Positions 9,885-18,063 of a stretch of DNA of 26,966 bases are shown piece by piece; position 1 is the first letter of the stretch, and each line of letters begins with the position of its first letter. A program made the translations under genes and the position numbers. Source of the DNA: Sphingobium sp. Its GTDB lineage: Bacteria > Pseudomonadota > Alphaproteobacteria > Sphingomonadales > Sphingomonadaceae. The stretch spans positions 1-26,966 of the forward strand of contig NZ_QFOA01000045.1 of the NCBI RefSeq assembly GCF_003248505.1, read 5' to 3'. The notes beneath the pieces are model-generated. The model saw only the letters and a program-made list of their open reading frames with translations. It was not told where the DNA came from and did no database searches.

Positions 9885-12251
9885 ATGGTTCGGCTCTACC
9901 GGCTGGCAATCGCGTGGTGTGTGGCCATCCTCGGTGGCTTCTTTGCGGTCGCGGGCGGCATACTCGCATGGCTGGGCGGGTCGCCCTATTATCTGGTTGC
10001 CGGCATCGCAATGGTGGTCAGCGGTGCGCTGCTCGGCCGTAACGCCCGGATCGGGCGCCTGCTATTTGTCGCCATTTGGACCGGCACGCTGATCTGGGCG
10101 ATCTGGGAGGTCGGGCTGGACGGTCTGCAACTCGTCCCGCGTCTGGTGGCACCGACCGTGTTGCTGGTTCTGGTGTTGCTGACCGGGTGGCGGTCGCGAC
10201 GGTGGCGGTCGCCCGCGAACGCGGTGCCCGTCGCGGCGGCGATGCTGCTCGCGCTCGGCATTGGCGGCGTCGCGCTGCACGGCAACGCGGTCGAAGCGCA
10301 AGGTACGCCCGGCGCAGTCGCGCGGCCCGTGGCTCCGACTGGCGAGGCCGATTCGGACTGGCGTAATTACGGTGGGACGCTGTCGGGCCGCCGCTATTCC
10401 GCTCTGGCCGACATCACGCCGCAGAATGTCGGTCGTCTGGAACTGGCTTGGACGCAGCGGACCGGCGACTTGCCGATGGCGGCGGAATCGAAGGACCACA
10501 AACGCGAATATCATTCCGAGGCGACGCCGATCCATATCGGCGATACGCTCTACACCTGCACCCCGCACTCCTTCGTACAGGCCATCGACGCGACCACGGG
10601 TAAGACCAAGTGGAGCTGGCATGAGGACGCGCGTATCCAGGGCAACAATTACCTGGTCTGTCGCGGCGTCACCTATTTCGAGGCACCGGCGGGAACGCCG
10701 TGCCCGCGCCGCATCTTCGCCCCGACGTTCAACGCCCGGCTGGTCGCGCTCGACGCCGATACCGGGCGACCATGCACCAGCTTCGCCAACAAGGGCGCGA
10801 TCGACCTGCGCGCCAACATGGGCACGTCGAAGCCGTCGGACCAGATCGGCACCACGCCGCCCGTCGTCGTCAACAACCGCCTGATTATCGGCGAGCGGAT
10901 CATCGACAACGTCAATCGCGACATCCCCTCTGGCGTGGTGCGCGCCTACGATCCGGTGTCGGGTGTTCCGGTCTGGGCATGGGACGTGGGTCGCTCTCCC
11001 GATGCGATCGCGCCGCTGCCGGCGGGCCAGACCTACACACGCGGGACACCGAACGTGTGGGGCGCGATCACTGCCGACGCGGCCAATGGGCTGGTCTATC
11101 TCGGGACAGGCAACGCCTCGCCAGATTACTGGATCGGTTATCGTAGGCCGTTCGACGACCGTTTCGGCTCCTCGATCGTCGCGCTCGACGTCGCGACGGG
11201 CAAGCTGCGCTGGATGCGGCAGCTCGTTCACCGGGACATGTGGGACATGGACCTCCCCATCGGCCCCTCGCTGTTCGATTATCGAGCGCCGAACGGACAG
11301 GTTATCCCGGCGTTGATCCAGACGACCAAGATGGGGCAGGTGTTCTTCCTCAACCGGCTGACCGGCGCGCCGCTGGCGGCGATTACCGAGAAACCGGTGC
11401 GCACCGATGGCGCCACGCCGGGGGTCCGTGTGTCACCGACGCAGCCCTTCTCCACGGGGATGCCGAGCTTCACGCCCGCAGCGCCGACCGAGGTCGCGAC
11501 CTGGGGAGCGACACCGATCGACCAACTGTTCTGTCGCATCGACATTCGCCGCGCACAGGGAACCGGTATCTACCAGCCGATGGGGCTGAAGCCCATCATC
11601 GGCCATCCCGCGTTCGACGGCGTTACCGACTGGGGCGGCGCGGCGGTCGATCCGGTGCGTGGCGTGATGACGGTCAACACGATGGAGATGCCGTTCAAGC
11701 TGTGGCTGATGAAACGGGACGATCCGCGCGTCGCCGAACTGATGAAGCAGAAGCAGGGCGGCGAGAATGCCATGCAGGCGCAGCTGCAGACGCAGTATAA
11801 CACCCCCTATGTCGCGGTGGTGAAGGCCTGGGTCGGCATTTTCGGTGCGCCGTGCGTCGCGCCGCCTTGGGGTCATCTGACCGCCGTCGACCTTGGCACC
11901 CGCAAGGTGCTGTGGAGGAAGGTACTCGGTACGGCGCGCGACACCGGCCTGTTCGGTTCGCATCTTGGCGTTCCGATCAAGACGGGCGTGCCCAACCTCG
12001 GTGGATCGATCATCACTGCGGGCGGGCTCGCCTTCATCGGCGCTACGACCGACCAGTATCTGCGCGCCTTCGACCTCAATACCGGAAAGGTGGTGTGGAA
12101 GGCGCGCCTGCCGGCAGGGGCGCAGGCAACCCCGATGACCTATCGTGGGCGCGACGGCCGACAATATATCGTCATCACCGCAGGAGGGCATGGCGCACTG
12201 GGCACACGCTATGGGGACTATACCCTGGCCTATGCACTGCCGAAAAGCTGA
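9885..12251 (+). CDS. Membrane-bound PQQ-dependent dehydrogenase (glucose/quinate/shikimate family)
   Basis: 788-aa inner-membrane quinoprotein that oxidises a sugar or polyol in the periplasm and passes electrons to ubiquinone. Four to five membrane helices fill residues 1-135, as in E. coli Gcd (about 796 aa). An eight-bladed propeller follows: DSDWRNYGGTLSGRRYS, LELAWTQRTGD, YTCTPHSFVQAIDATTGKTKW, GTTPPVVVNNRLIIG, LVHRDMWDMDLPIGPS (the WDMD acid region around D454), TTKMGQVFFLNRLTG and GHLTAVDLGTRKVLWRK. The end, GGRQYIVITAGGHGALGTR-like (GRDGRQYIVITAGGHG), is typical. AAAGGGA lies 7 bases before the ATG. Glucose is the most common substrate, but quinate or another sugar acid cannot be excluded from sequence alone. 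No PQQ biosynthesis genes are in the window. Confidence 0.92.
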   Translation: MVRLYRLAIAWCVAILGGFFAVAGGILAWLGGSPYYLVAGIAMVVSGALLGRNARIGRLLFVAIWTGTLIWAIWEVGLDGLQLVPRLVAPTVLLVLVLLTGWRSRRWRSPANAVPVAAAMLLALGIGGVALHGNAVEAQGTPGAVARPVAPTGEADSDWRNYGGTLSGRRYSALADITPQNVGRLELAWTQRTGDLPMAAESKDHKREYHSEATPIHIGDTLYTCTPHSFVQAIDATTGKTKWSWHEDARIQGNNYLVCRGVTYFEAPAGTPCPRRIFAPTFNARLVALDADTGRPCTSFANKGAIDLRANMGTSKPSDQIGTTPPVVVNNRLIIGERIIDNVNRDIPSGVVRAYDPVSGVPVWAWDVGRSPDAIAPLPAGQTYTRGTPNVWGAITADAANGLVYLGTGNASPDYWIGYRRPFDDRFGSSIVALDVATGKLRWMRQLVHRDMWDMDLPIGPSLFDYRAPNGQVIPALIQTTKMGQVFFLNRLTGAPLAAITEKPVRTDGATPGVRVSPTQPFSTGMPSFTPAAPTEVATWGATPIDQLFCRIDIRRAQGTGIYQPMGLKPIIGHPAFDGVTDWGGAAVDPVRGVMTVNTMEMPFKLWLMKRDDPRVAELMKQKQGGENAMQAQLQTQYNTPYVAVVKAWVGIFGAPCVAPPWGHLTAVDLGTRKVLWRKVLGTARDTGLFGSHLGVPIKTGVPNLGGSIITAGGLAFIGATTDQYLRAFDLNTGKVVWKARLPAGAQATPMTYRGRDGRQYIVITAGGHGALGTRYGDYTLAYALPKS

Positions 12252-12410
12252 AGTTCCTCGGCATGCCAATGTCGTCGTCGGCTGTCATCGTGAAACCTTC
12301 GCCCCGCCACTTAGTGGCGTGTGAGGGCGGCACGTTATTGCCCGATCAAGCCATCCAGGGACTTGGCGGCGCGACGGGGCGCAACGCGGGATAGTTGAAT
12401 GAATTTTTAT

Positions 12411-12446
12411 GACGGGGGGACGGCGTCCGTGCTGTGCCCCCCTGTC
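12411..12446. terminator. Strong stem-loop between convergent genes
   Basis: GACGGGGGG pairs with CCCCCCTGTC (one bulged T) around a 17-base loop, giving a very GC-rich stem. It sits about midway between the end of the dehydrogenase gene and the end of the minus-strand lyase gene. No good T-run follows on either strand. A smaller hairpin (CGCCAC, TTA, GTGGCG at 12305-12319) lies closer to the dehydrogenase stop. Together they probably separate the convergent transcripts. Confidence 0.4.
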
Positions 12447-12519
12447 TGAAGAAAATCGGCGTGCCGATTCGAAAAGACGCGTGAGGGGGGCACGCAAATT
12501 GGCGACACCGGTCGGGCGC

Positions 12520-13584
12520 TCACAAAAGCCTTAGCCAATCCTGCACGGGCGTTTCTGTCCTTTTCGAAAGGGACGACGCAAAGAGCCGCAGCGAAGGATC
12601 GCACAGCGCCGCCAGCGCGAACGTATCCACCGCTCCGGCTGGATCCCATTCATGCGGCGCGAACTGCTTTTGGCCGGCGGCGGCACGCTCCAGGTCGAAC
12701 GCTATCTTGGAATGGACGAATTCCACATGTTTGAGGGTTCCGTCCGCATAAGGCATCAACCAGGAGACTGCGCCAGCGAGGCTCGATCCCTTGGGCGAGC
12801 GCCATTTATACCAGTCTTCGCCATGACGCTGCGCGGCGATTGCCGCCATCAGCAGTGGATCGAGATCGTACACCACATAATGCAGGGCATCGCGCTCGTA
12901 AAAGTCGAACACCGACCCATCCGGGCGGATGTTAGCCGTCACCTGATCGCGGAACGCCGTGCGTGCGCGGGCTATCAGGGCGGCATCGCCCAACTGATAG
13001 GCCGCCAGCGTCGCCAGCTTGACACGATGGCTCTGCCAGTTGGTGTGCGGATGAGACCGCGGCGCCTGCATGGCATCCAGATATCCTTCCGCCATCTGCC
13101 GCCAGAAGGCATCGACCGCACGTCGTTGCGCAGGATCGAGATCGGGCTTGACCAGGTCGGTGGCGAGCATCAGCCGGTCGAACCAGGTTTCGTCGATCGG
13201 ATTCAGTGAAATCCGATACGTCGCGAGCCAGGCTGACAGATAACGCGTAAACTGCGCCAGATAGCGCCGGTCGTGGCTCGTGCGCCATGCTACCGCAAAA
13301 TCCAGTGCGATCTGGAGATCCTGCCTTGCCTTCGCGCTCGCTTCACGAATGCCCTGCCCCGGTAGCGTTCCTTCCGTATGCACATGGGGCAGGGGAGCAG
13401 GCGGTCGATCGATGGCGGACATGGCGCGCGCCGTCATTATGGCTGCGACGTCATCGCCGATCTGCTCATACCGATCCGGCGCCAAAAGCGAATGGCTGTC
13501 TTGCGCGATGACAGGCGTTGCGCTCGTGAGGAGTGCAACAGCGCCCAGACGGAAAACGCTCCTCAAACCGTCTACACCCTTCAT
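12520..13584 (-). CDS. Exported alginate lyase-like (PL5-fold) protein
   Basis: 354-aa protein with a signal peptide (LGAVALLTSATPVIA, cleavage before QDSHS) and an all-helical alginate-lyase-type toroid. The active-site region is recognisable: NWQSHR at 182-187, then ERDALHY at 230-236 followed by VVYDLDPLL. This parallels the NNHSYW and RALAYH segments of classic alginate lyases, supplying Asn182, Arg231 and Tyr236. The catalytic His seems to be replaced by Gln184, although His186 is close by. It probably cleaves a uronate-containing polysaccharide in the periplasm; alginate itself is not certain. The frame is open to 13728, but ATG 13584 gives the signal peptide and has GGGACG in front. 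It is convergent with the dehydrogenase and divergent from the Tad-type genes. Confidence 0.8.
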   Translation of the reverse strand: MKGVDGLRSVFRLGAVALLTSATPVIAQDSHSLLAPDRYEQIGDDVAAIMTARAMSAIDRPPAPLPHVHTEGTLPGQGIREASAKARQDLQIALDFAVAWRTSHDRRYLAQFTRYLSAWLATYRISLNPIDETWFDRLMLATDLVKPDLDPAQRRAVDAFWRQMAEGYLDAMQAPRSHPHTNWQSHRVKLATLAAYQLGDAALIARARTAFRDQVTANIRPDGSVFDFYERDALHYVVYDLDPLLMAAIAAQRHGEDWYKWRSPKGSSLAGAVSWLMPYADGTLKHVEFVHSKIAFDLERAAAGQKQFAPHEWDPAGAVDTFALAALCDPSLRLFASSLSKRTETPVQDWLRLL

Positions 13585-14059
13585 GCGTCCCGGATGGGGT
13601 CCATACAGGGCAGCAAACAACCGACTACAGTGACGTCCCAGCGCCACCACGGTCCCGTATATGGCGCCCAAATTAGCAGGCCGCAGCCGCTGCCGTGCAT
13701 GATCGACTTGTCCTGCAACCACGGTCATACGCTTATCCTGCTCCCTATCCGTCAGAGAATCCTAAACTACCCCTGTAATTCAAATATGCATGATGCCGTT
13801 GCACATTTCGATGCTGAGGCTCAATGCGCAGTCCACCGCTATACTGTCTAAGAAGCTTGTGATCGAGATATGTATAAGCTAATCATGCTGTTATGGGCCG
13901 ATAATAGGCAGCGGCGGGGCACCGCTAAATCCGTGTCGCCATAATTCTCATATAAATTCATAATCCACTAATCAAATATTTCCGTAAATTTAAGGATTGC
14001 GGGATATCCAAGGGCATCGACCGCATGCGAAGACATGCCTGACGCGAAGGTAGGCGCCG
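13585..14059. other. AT-rich divergent intergenic region
   Basis: Between the lyase and the Tad-type genes there is a long gene-free stretch whose part from about 13730 to 14005 is much richer in A and T than its surroundings, with runs such as CATATAAATTCATAATCC and AATATTTCCGTAAATTTAAG. It must contain promoters for both directions. I could not fix a convincing -35/-10 pair or a full CtrA site, although TTAAG-like half sites are present near 13990. Small open frames here are not persuasive. Confidence 0.5.
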
Positions 14060-15850
14060 ATGCCGTTTGCTATTATCCGCATAATCCCGAAACGGGCCCG
14101 TCCGTCCGGTTTCCTGATGCGCCTGTTGGCGGACCGTCGCGGAAACGTCCTTGCGATCCTGGCGGCTGCCCTGATCCCGGTCCTCGGTCTTGCGGGCAGC
14201 GCCATCGATGTCGCTCGAACCTATGCGGTCAAGGCGCGACTTCAGCAGGCGTGCGACGCCGGGGTGCTCGCCGGACGAAAATATATGACGATCGCCAGCA
14301 CGTCGGCGATATTGGAACCCGCCGCTCGAGACCAGGCGAAAGCGTTTTTCCGGAATAACTTTCCCGACGGCTGGCTCGGCACCGGCAACACGACATTCAC
14401 GCCCGCCAAGGCCAATGAAAGCGACGTTTCGGGGATTGCCGCAACGACCGTTCCAATGACCGTCATGGGGTTTTTCGGCGCGAAGGATGCCGTCGTCAAC
14501 GTTACGTGCGCTGCGCGCTACGATGTGTCCGACACCGATGTGCTGTTCGTCCTCGATGTGACCGGATCCATGGCTTGTCCACCGACGATGGCCAATATGG
14601 ATTGCGGGAATTTTACGGATAGTCAGGGGGATGCCAGCCGCTACACGCGGCCGGGTTCGGACGGGATCGCAAACTATTCCATCCCTGCCGGCTACCCCGG
14701 GACCACGGGCCTTTCCGTCAGGGAAGCTGCGGATTCGCGCATTGCGGCGCTGCGCAAGGCGGTGCTTGCCTTCTACGATACGTTTGCGGCGAATGCGGAT
14801 GCATCGACCCATGTGCGATACGGCTTCGTGCCCTATTCCTCGTCGGTCAACGTAGGACAGGCGATCCTGGATGTTTCGCCGGGTTTCCTCGTCGGATCGG
14901 GCGGTTCGCTCGACAGGCCCTACTACCAGACCCGCTATGTTGCCACTGCGGATGCCGGGACGCCCGGTCCTGTGTGGACCTATGACCGACAGCCAGTCGA
15001 CGTCAGCCCCCTGGTAGCGGGTCGAACCATGAAGGACCCGACCAAGACCGGCGGCGAGGCGGTCAAATGGGCCGGTTGCATCGAGAGTGCGACATCGAGC
15101 CCGGGCTCCGCCGACTTTTCGACCTTGCCCCCCGAAATCGATCCGGACCTGAAACCGACCGGCGCGCAACGCTGGTGGCCGCATCTGCCGACCATCGAAT
15201 ATCGTCGCCCTGCGATGGGGGCCGGCCAGTCCATCGGCGAACAGGACGTGTCGTCCAAGGGGCGCTTCTGGAATTTCGATACGCTTTCATCGAGCGACCC
15301 GAATTTTCAGGACGTTACGACCTGTCCAAAGCCTGTCAAACGACTGGGCGTCATGACGCGGGATGATGTCAGCCGCTACATCAATGCCGTGGACTTCGCG
15401 CCGATGGGCGGCACCTACCACGACATCGGCATGATCTGGGGTGGGCGTCTGATGTCGCCCGGCGGCCCCTGGAGCGCAGACACGGCGGCGTGGCCTGGAC
15501 GCAATACGCCCAACCGCGTCATCATATTCCTGACCGACGGTGTCATGGCCCCGCAGACCAAATTCTATTCGATGTATGGGCAGGAAGCGCTGGACAAGCG
15601 TATCGGCCCGGGGAAGAACGGCGGGACGCTGACCTATCTCCACGAACAGCGCTTCCTTGCCGCGTGCCAGGCCGCCAAGTCGAGAAACATCCAGATTTGG
15701 ACCGTGGCCATTGCCACCGGAGCAGTCGCGACCATGCAGCAATGCGCGACGACCGCCGATAAGGCGCTGACCACCACCTCTGGTCCTGACCTGTCGGAAA
15801 AGTTCAAGATCATAGCCGAGCATATCGCCACTTTGCGGATCGCGCAGTGA
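14060..15850 (+). CDS. TadG-like pilus assembly protein with von Willebrand A domain
   Basis: 596-aa membrane-anchored periplasmic protein of the TadG type. A short basic N-terminus is followed by RRGNVLAILAAALIPVLGLAGSAIDVAR, the characteristic Tad N-terminal segment (residues about 26-54). It then continues with AVKARLQQACDAGVLAG, the usual pseudopilin-like helix. A von Willebrand A region begins near residue 157 (DTDVLFVLDVTGSM, a metal-site DxTxS variant) and continues with MGGTYHDIGMIWGGRL and RVIIFLTDGVM. Such proteins associate with Tad/Flp pili and adhesion. ATG 14060 follows GAAGG by 9 bases; ATG 14117 is a shorter alternative. Its stop overlaps the next start (TGATG). No tad secretion ATPase or Flp pilin gene is nearby. 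Confidence 0.88.
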   Translation: MPFAIIRIIPKRARPSGFLMRLLADRRGNVLAILAAALIPVLGLAGSAIDVARTYAVKARLQQACDAGVLAGRKYMTIASTSAILEPAARDQAKAFFRNNFPDGWLGTGNTTFTPAKANESDVSGIAATTVPMTVMGFFGAKDAVVNVTCAARYDVSDTDVLFVLDVTGSMACPPTMANMDCGNFTDSQGDASRYTRPGSDGIANYSIPAGYPGTTGLSVREAADSRIAALRKAVLAFYDTFAANADASTHVRYGFVPYSSSVNVGQAILDVSPGFLVGSGGSLDRPYYQTRYVATADAGTPGPVWTYDRQPVDVSPLVAGRTMKDPTKTGGEAVKWAGCIESATSSPGSADFSTLPPEIDPDLKPTGAQRWWPHLPTIEYRRPAMGAGQSIGEQDVSSKGRFWNFDTLSSSDPNFQDVTTCPKPVKRLGVMTRDDVSRYINAVDFAPMGGTYHDIGMIWGGRLMSPGGPWSADTAAWPGRNTPNRVIIFLTDGVMAPQTKFYSMYGQEALDKRIGPGKNGGTLTYLHEQRFLAACQAAKSRNIQIWTVAIATGAVATMQQCATTADKALTTTSGPDLSEKFKIIAEHIATLRIAQ

Positions 15851-16473
15851 TGGCAGGCAAGGTTCTTCGACGCCTGGTTGGCAACCAGCGGGGCGTAACC
15901 CTTGTCGAATTCGCGTTTGTCGCGCCGATCCTGATCGTCATGATCATGGGCCTAAGCGACCTGCTTTATACCTTCTATGCGACCAGCATCCTGACAGGCG
16001 CAGTGCAGAAAGCCGGACGGGATTCAGCCATTCAGGGCGGTGGCGAAGCCGCGGACGACATCGATGCGACGGTTGTCTCCGCTTTGGCGCGCATGATGAA
16101 AACCCCAAGCCAATCGTGCGATGAGAACCCGACTGCCGGGACATGGTGCGCAACGCGGAGGACCTACACGGCATTCGCCCAGGTTCGACCCGAACCGTTT
16201 GTCGACAATAACGGCAACGCCGTTCGCGACCCCAAGGAGTGCTTCACGGACATCAACGGCAACGGAACGTGGAATCCGGATGCCGGCAGGGTCGGTCAGG
16301 GCGGGTCGGACGATGTAACCCTCTATACGTTCAGGCTGACGTTCGCGCGGATTTTTCCGCTGCCGTGGCGAGCGGGCGGGGGCACCGCGACGACCATCAG
16401 CGTCAGCACATTGCTGAAGAACCAACCCTATGCAGCGCAGGATATAGTCGTTCCAGCCGAGGTGTGCACATGA
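15850..16473 (+). CDS. TadE-like pseudopilin-type protein with calcium-loop-like motifs
   Basis: 207-aa protein with the TadE N-terminal pattern: NQRGVTLVEFAFVAPILIVM, a hydrophobic helix preceded by Arg-Gly and containing the conserved Glu. The periplasmic part holds two tandem loops resembling EF-hand/dockerin calcium sites: FVDNNGNAVRD and FTDINGNGTWNPD, followed by a Gly-rich segment (GQGGSDD). Calcium binding is inferred from the spacing of Asp and Asn side chains. It overlaps the TadG gene at its start (TGATG; GTG 15847 is the alternative) and the next gene at its end (ATGA), so the three are translationally coupled. It probably forms part of a minor-pilin or adhesion complex with them. 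Confidence 0.85.
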   Translation: MAGKVLRRLVGNQRGVTLVEFAFVAPILIVMIMGLSDLLYTFYATSILTGAVQKAGRDSAIQGGGEAADDIDATVVSALARMMKTPSQSCDENPTAGTWCATRRTYTAFAQVRPEPFVDNNGNAVRDPKECFTDINGNGTWNPDAGRVGQGGSDDVTLYTFRLTFARIFPLPWRAGGGTATTISVSTLLKNQPYAAQDIVVPAEVCT

Positions 16474-17207
16474 CGCTATCGCCGCTCAGCATTTATGCTG
16501 CCGGCCGCCGGGCTGTCGCACGCTTTGCCGTTGAAGCGCGTGGGACTGCGGTATTGGAATTTGCGCTGGGTTCTCCCCTGGTGCTGGCGATCGGTCTGTA
16601 CGGGCTGGAAATCGCCAATCAGGCATTGACGGTCATGAAGATCAACCAGATCGCCCTGACGCTGGCCGACAACGCTTCGCGCGTCGGGTTCGCAACTTCT
16701 TCGACAACGGTACAGTTGCGCGAACTGGATATCAATGACGTGCTTCAAGGTGCCCGATTGCAAGGCGCGGGAATAGACCTTGCGAAAAATGGCCGCGTCA
16801 CCGTCAGCAGCTTGGAATATGTGCAGCAAAGTTACGATAGCAGCCCGATTCAACGCATCCATTGGCAACGATGCATGGGTGCAAAATCCGGTGCCGAGTA
16901 TGAGTCGCGCTACGCCACGTCGAAAAATGCCGGAACGTCTGCCGATGAAGCGGGCAAGGGCACTGACGTTCCCCTCGGTGTGGGATCGGGAACGGAGACT
17001 ATAAACGCTCCATTACGTTCAGGCGTGATGTATGTGGAATTGAACTACGGTTATCAGCCGATATTCGGCGATCTGATGGTCAAGCCCCGGGTCATTCGGC
17101 AAACGGCGTCGTTCATCGTTCGTGACAAGCGCGATTTTGCCCAAGTCTATAATCCCATATCGTCGCCGTCCACGCCGCGCGCCACTTGCGACCTGCACGC
17201 CCCATGA
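16470..17207 (+). CDS. Second TadE/TadG-like membrane protein
   Basis: 245-aa protein starting with a basic stretch and then EARGTAVLEFALGSPLVLAIGL, the Tad-type membrane helix with the conserved Glu that in pseudopilins follows the processing site. The remaining 190 residues are periplasmic and carry no enzyme motif. ATG 16470 overlaps the stop of the preceding gene (ATGA), and GAGGTG lies 5 bases upstream. Longer open frames from 16239 overlap the upstream gene and are artefacts. As the last gene of the trio, it is expected to be made in proportion to the two before it. It is less conserved in appearance than its neighbours, but the N-terminal helix makes the family assignment good. Confidence 0.82.
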   Translation: MTLSPLSIYAAGRRAVARFAVEARGTAVLEFALGSPLVLAIGLYGLEIANQALTVMKINQIALTLADNASRVGFATSSTTVQLRELDINDVLQGARLQGAGIDLAKNGRVTVSSLEYVQQSYDSSPIQRIHWQRCMGAKSGAEYESRYATSKNAGTSADEAGKGTDVPLGVGSGTETINAPLRSGVMYVELNYGYQPIFGDLMVKPRVIRQTASFIVRDKRDFAQVYNPISSPSTPRATCDLHAP

Positions 17208-17388
17208 TCAGAAATTCGCGAGTTTGTCTCCTACTGTATAGACCGCATTGAAGGCGGCGACGGGGCGCTGTCGCGCGTACGGCACGAGTGGGCTGTCTGT
17301 CCTTTTTGCGTGACGCTGCCAGTACTGCGCGGGCTAACCGAAATGAAATAATTTCCCCAATAGGCTTTATCGATACTTTTCCAGCCGT

Positions 17389-17898
17389 TTATCCTGGCAG
17401 TCTGTGCGGAGCAGGAAAAATAATTCTGGGCGCAATTGATCGATCCATAACCTTCCGTAACGCCAAAGAACTTCGTATTTTAGAGACATTTGGTAAAGTC
17501 GAAAGCTCCTTACGATACGTCTCATCGTAGTCGTTCAGCGATGGAACATGCAAAATTGCCAGAAAATCGATGTCGCCGGATATGAACCAGCATTTCGATA
17601 TCGACTGACAGGACTGGATACCCATTTCAAATTTTCTGAGCGCCTCGTCCGATTGAGACACCAGTTCGAACTGAACGATGACTAGGGTGCCGTATCCCAT
17701 CAACTCAAGATCAAACGCGGCGGCATAATGTCCGATGAAGCCGCGATCTTCCAATAATTTGCGGCGACGGGCCACCGCGTTGCTGGAGAGGCCGATTTGT
17801 TCCCCGATGGCAACATCGCTGGATCGCGCCTCCGTCGCCAGAATCTGCATGATTCTATAATCGAGGCGATCAGGGATATGGATATCGTTTTCTGTCAT
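17389..17898 (-). CDS. Lrp/AsnC family transcriptional regulator
   Basis: 169-aa regulator. Residues about 9-60 form the winged helix-turn-helix (LDYRIMQILATEARSSDVAI, IGLSSNAVARRRKLLEDRGFI). The C-terminal RAM domain follows (TLVIVQFELVSQSDEALRKF, SKCWFISGDIDFLAILHVPS), which usually binds an amino acid. It is divergent from the TonB receptor and peptidase operon, with only 165 bases between the two starts. It is therefore the natural candidate to control that operon in response to amino acids released from peptides; this is inference. ATG 17898 is the first plausible start. The C-terminal tail (RIIFPAPHRLPG) extends a little beyond the typical Lrp end. Confidence 0.93.
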   Translation of the reverse strand: MTENDIHIPDRLDYRIMQILATEARSSDVAIGEQIGLSSNAVARRRKLLEDRGFIGHYAAAFDLELMGYGTLVIVQFELVSQSDEALRKFEMGIQSCQSISKCWFISGDIDFLAILHVPSLNDYDETYRKELSTLPNVSKIRSSLALRKVMDRSIAPRIIFPAPHRLPG

Positions 17899-18063
17899 GA
17901 ATCAGCGATATGGCGTAAGAAATTAACAAAATAAAGCCAAAATTATACGATGTTTGCCGAGAACTGGTTTGGGCTTGCTGCTATCGTTCCATGTACCTTC
18001 GTGATTCCAATTGGCGGGCGGGGGGTGGGGCAATGGGCTCCACAGGTTTAATGGGGGCCGATC
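17899..18063. promoter_or_regulatory. Divergent control region between the Lrp regulator and the TonB receptor
   Basis: The 165-base region between the two divergent starts contains an AT-rich core near 17915-17955 (including AATTAACAAAATAAAGCC), the kind of sequence that Lrp-type proteins favour. Promoters for both directions must lie here, but no high-quality -35/-10 pair can be fixed by eye and no perfect operator palindrome was found. A GT/GGG-rich stretch precedes the receptor start. Confidence 0.45.

Noticed and set aside
10062..11231. Minus-strand open frame opposite the PQQ dehydrogenase
   Set aside because: The plus strand encodes clear quinoprotein motifs through the same stretch; the antisense product has none.
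12262..12394. Short plus-strand frame (about 43 codons) after the dehydrogenase
   Set aside because: No ribosome binding site, no structure in the translation, and it lies over terminator-like hairpins.
13958..15184. Minus-strand open frame opposite the TadG-like gene
   Set aside because: No ribosome binding site and no recognisable motif. It overlaps a well-supported plus-strand gene.
17288..17530. Plus-strand 80-codon frame near the end of the Lrp gene
   Set aside because: It mostly overlaps the Lrp/AsnC coding sequence on the other strand and has no ribosome binding site.
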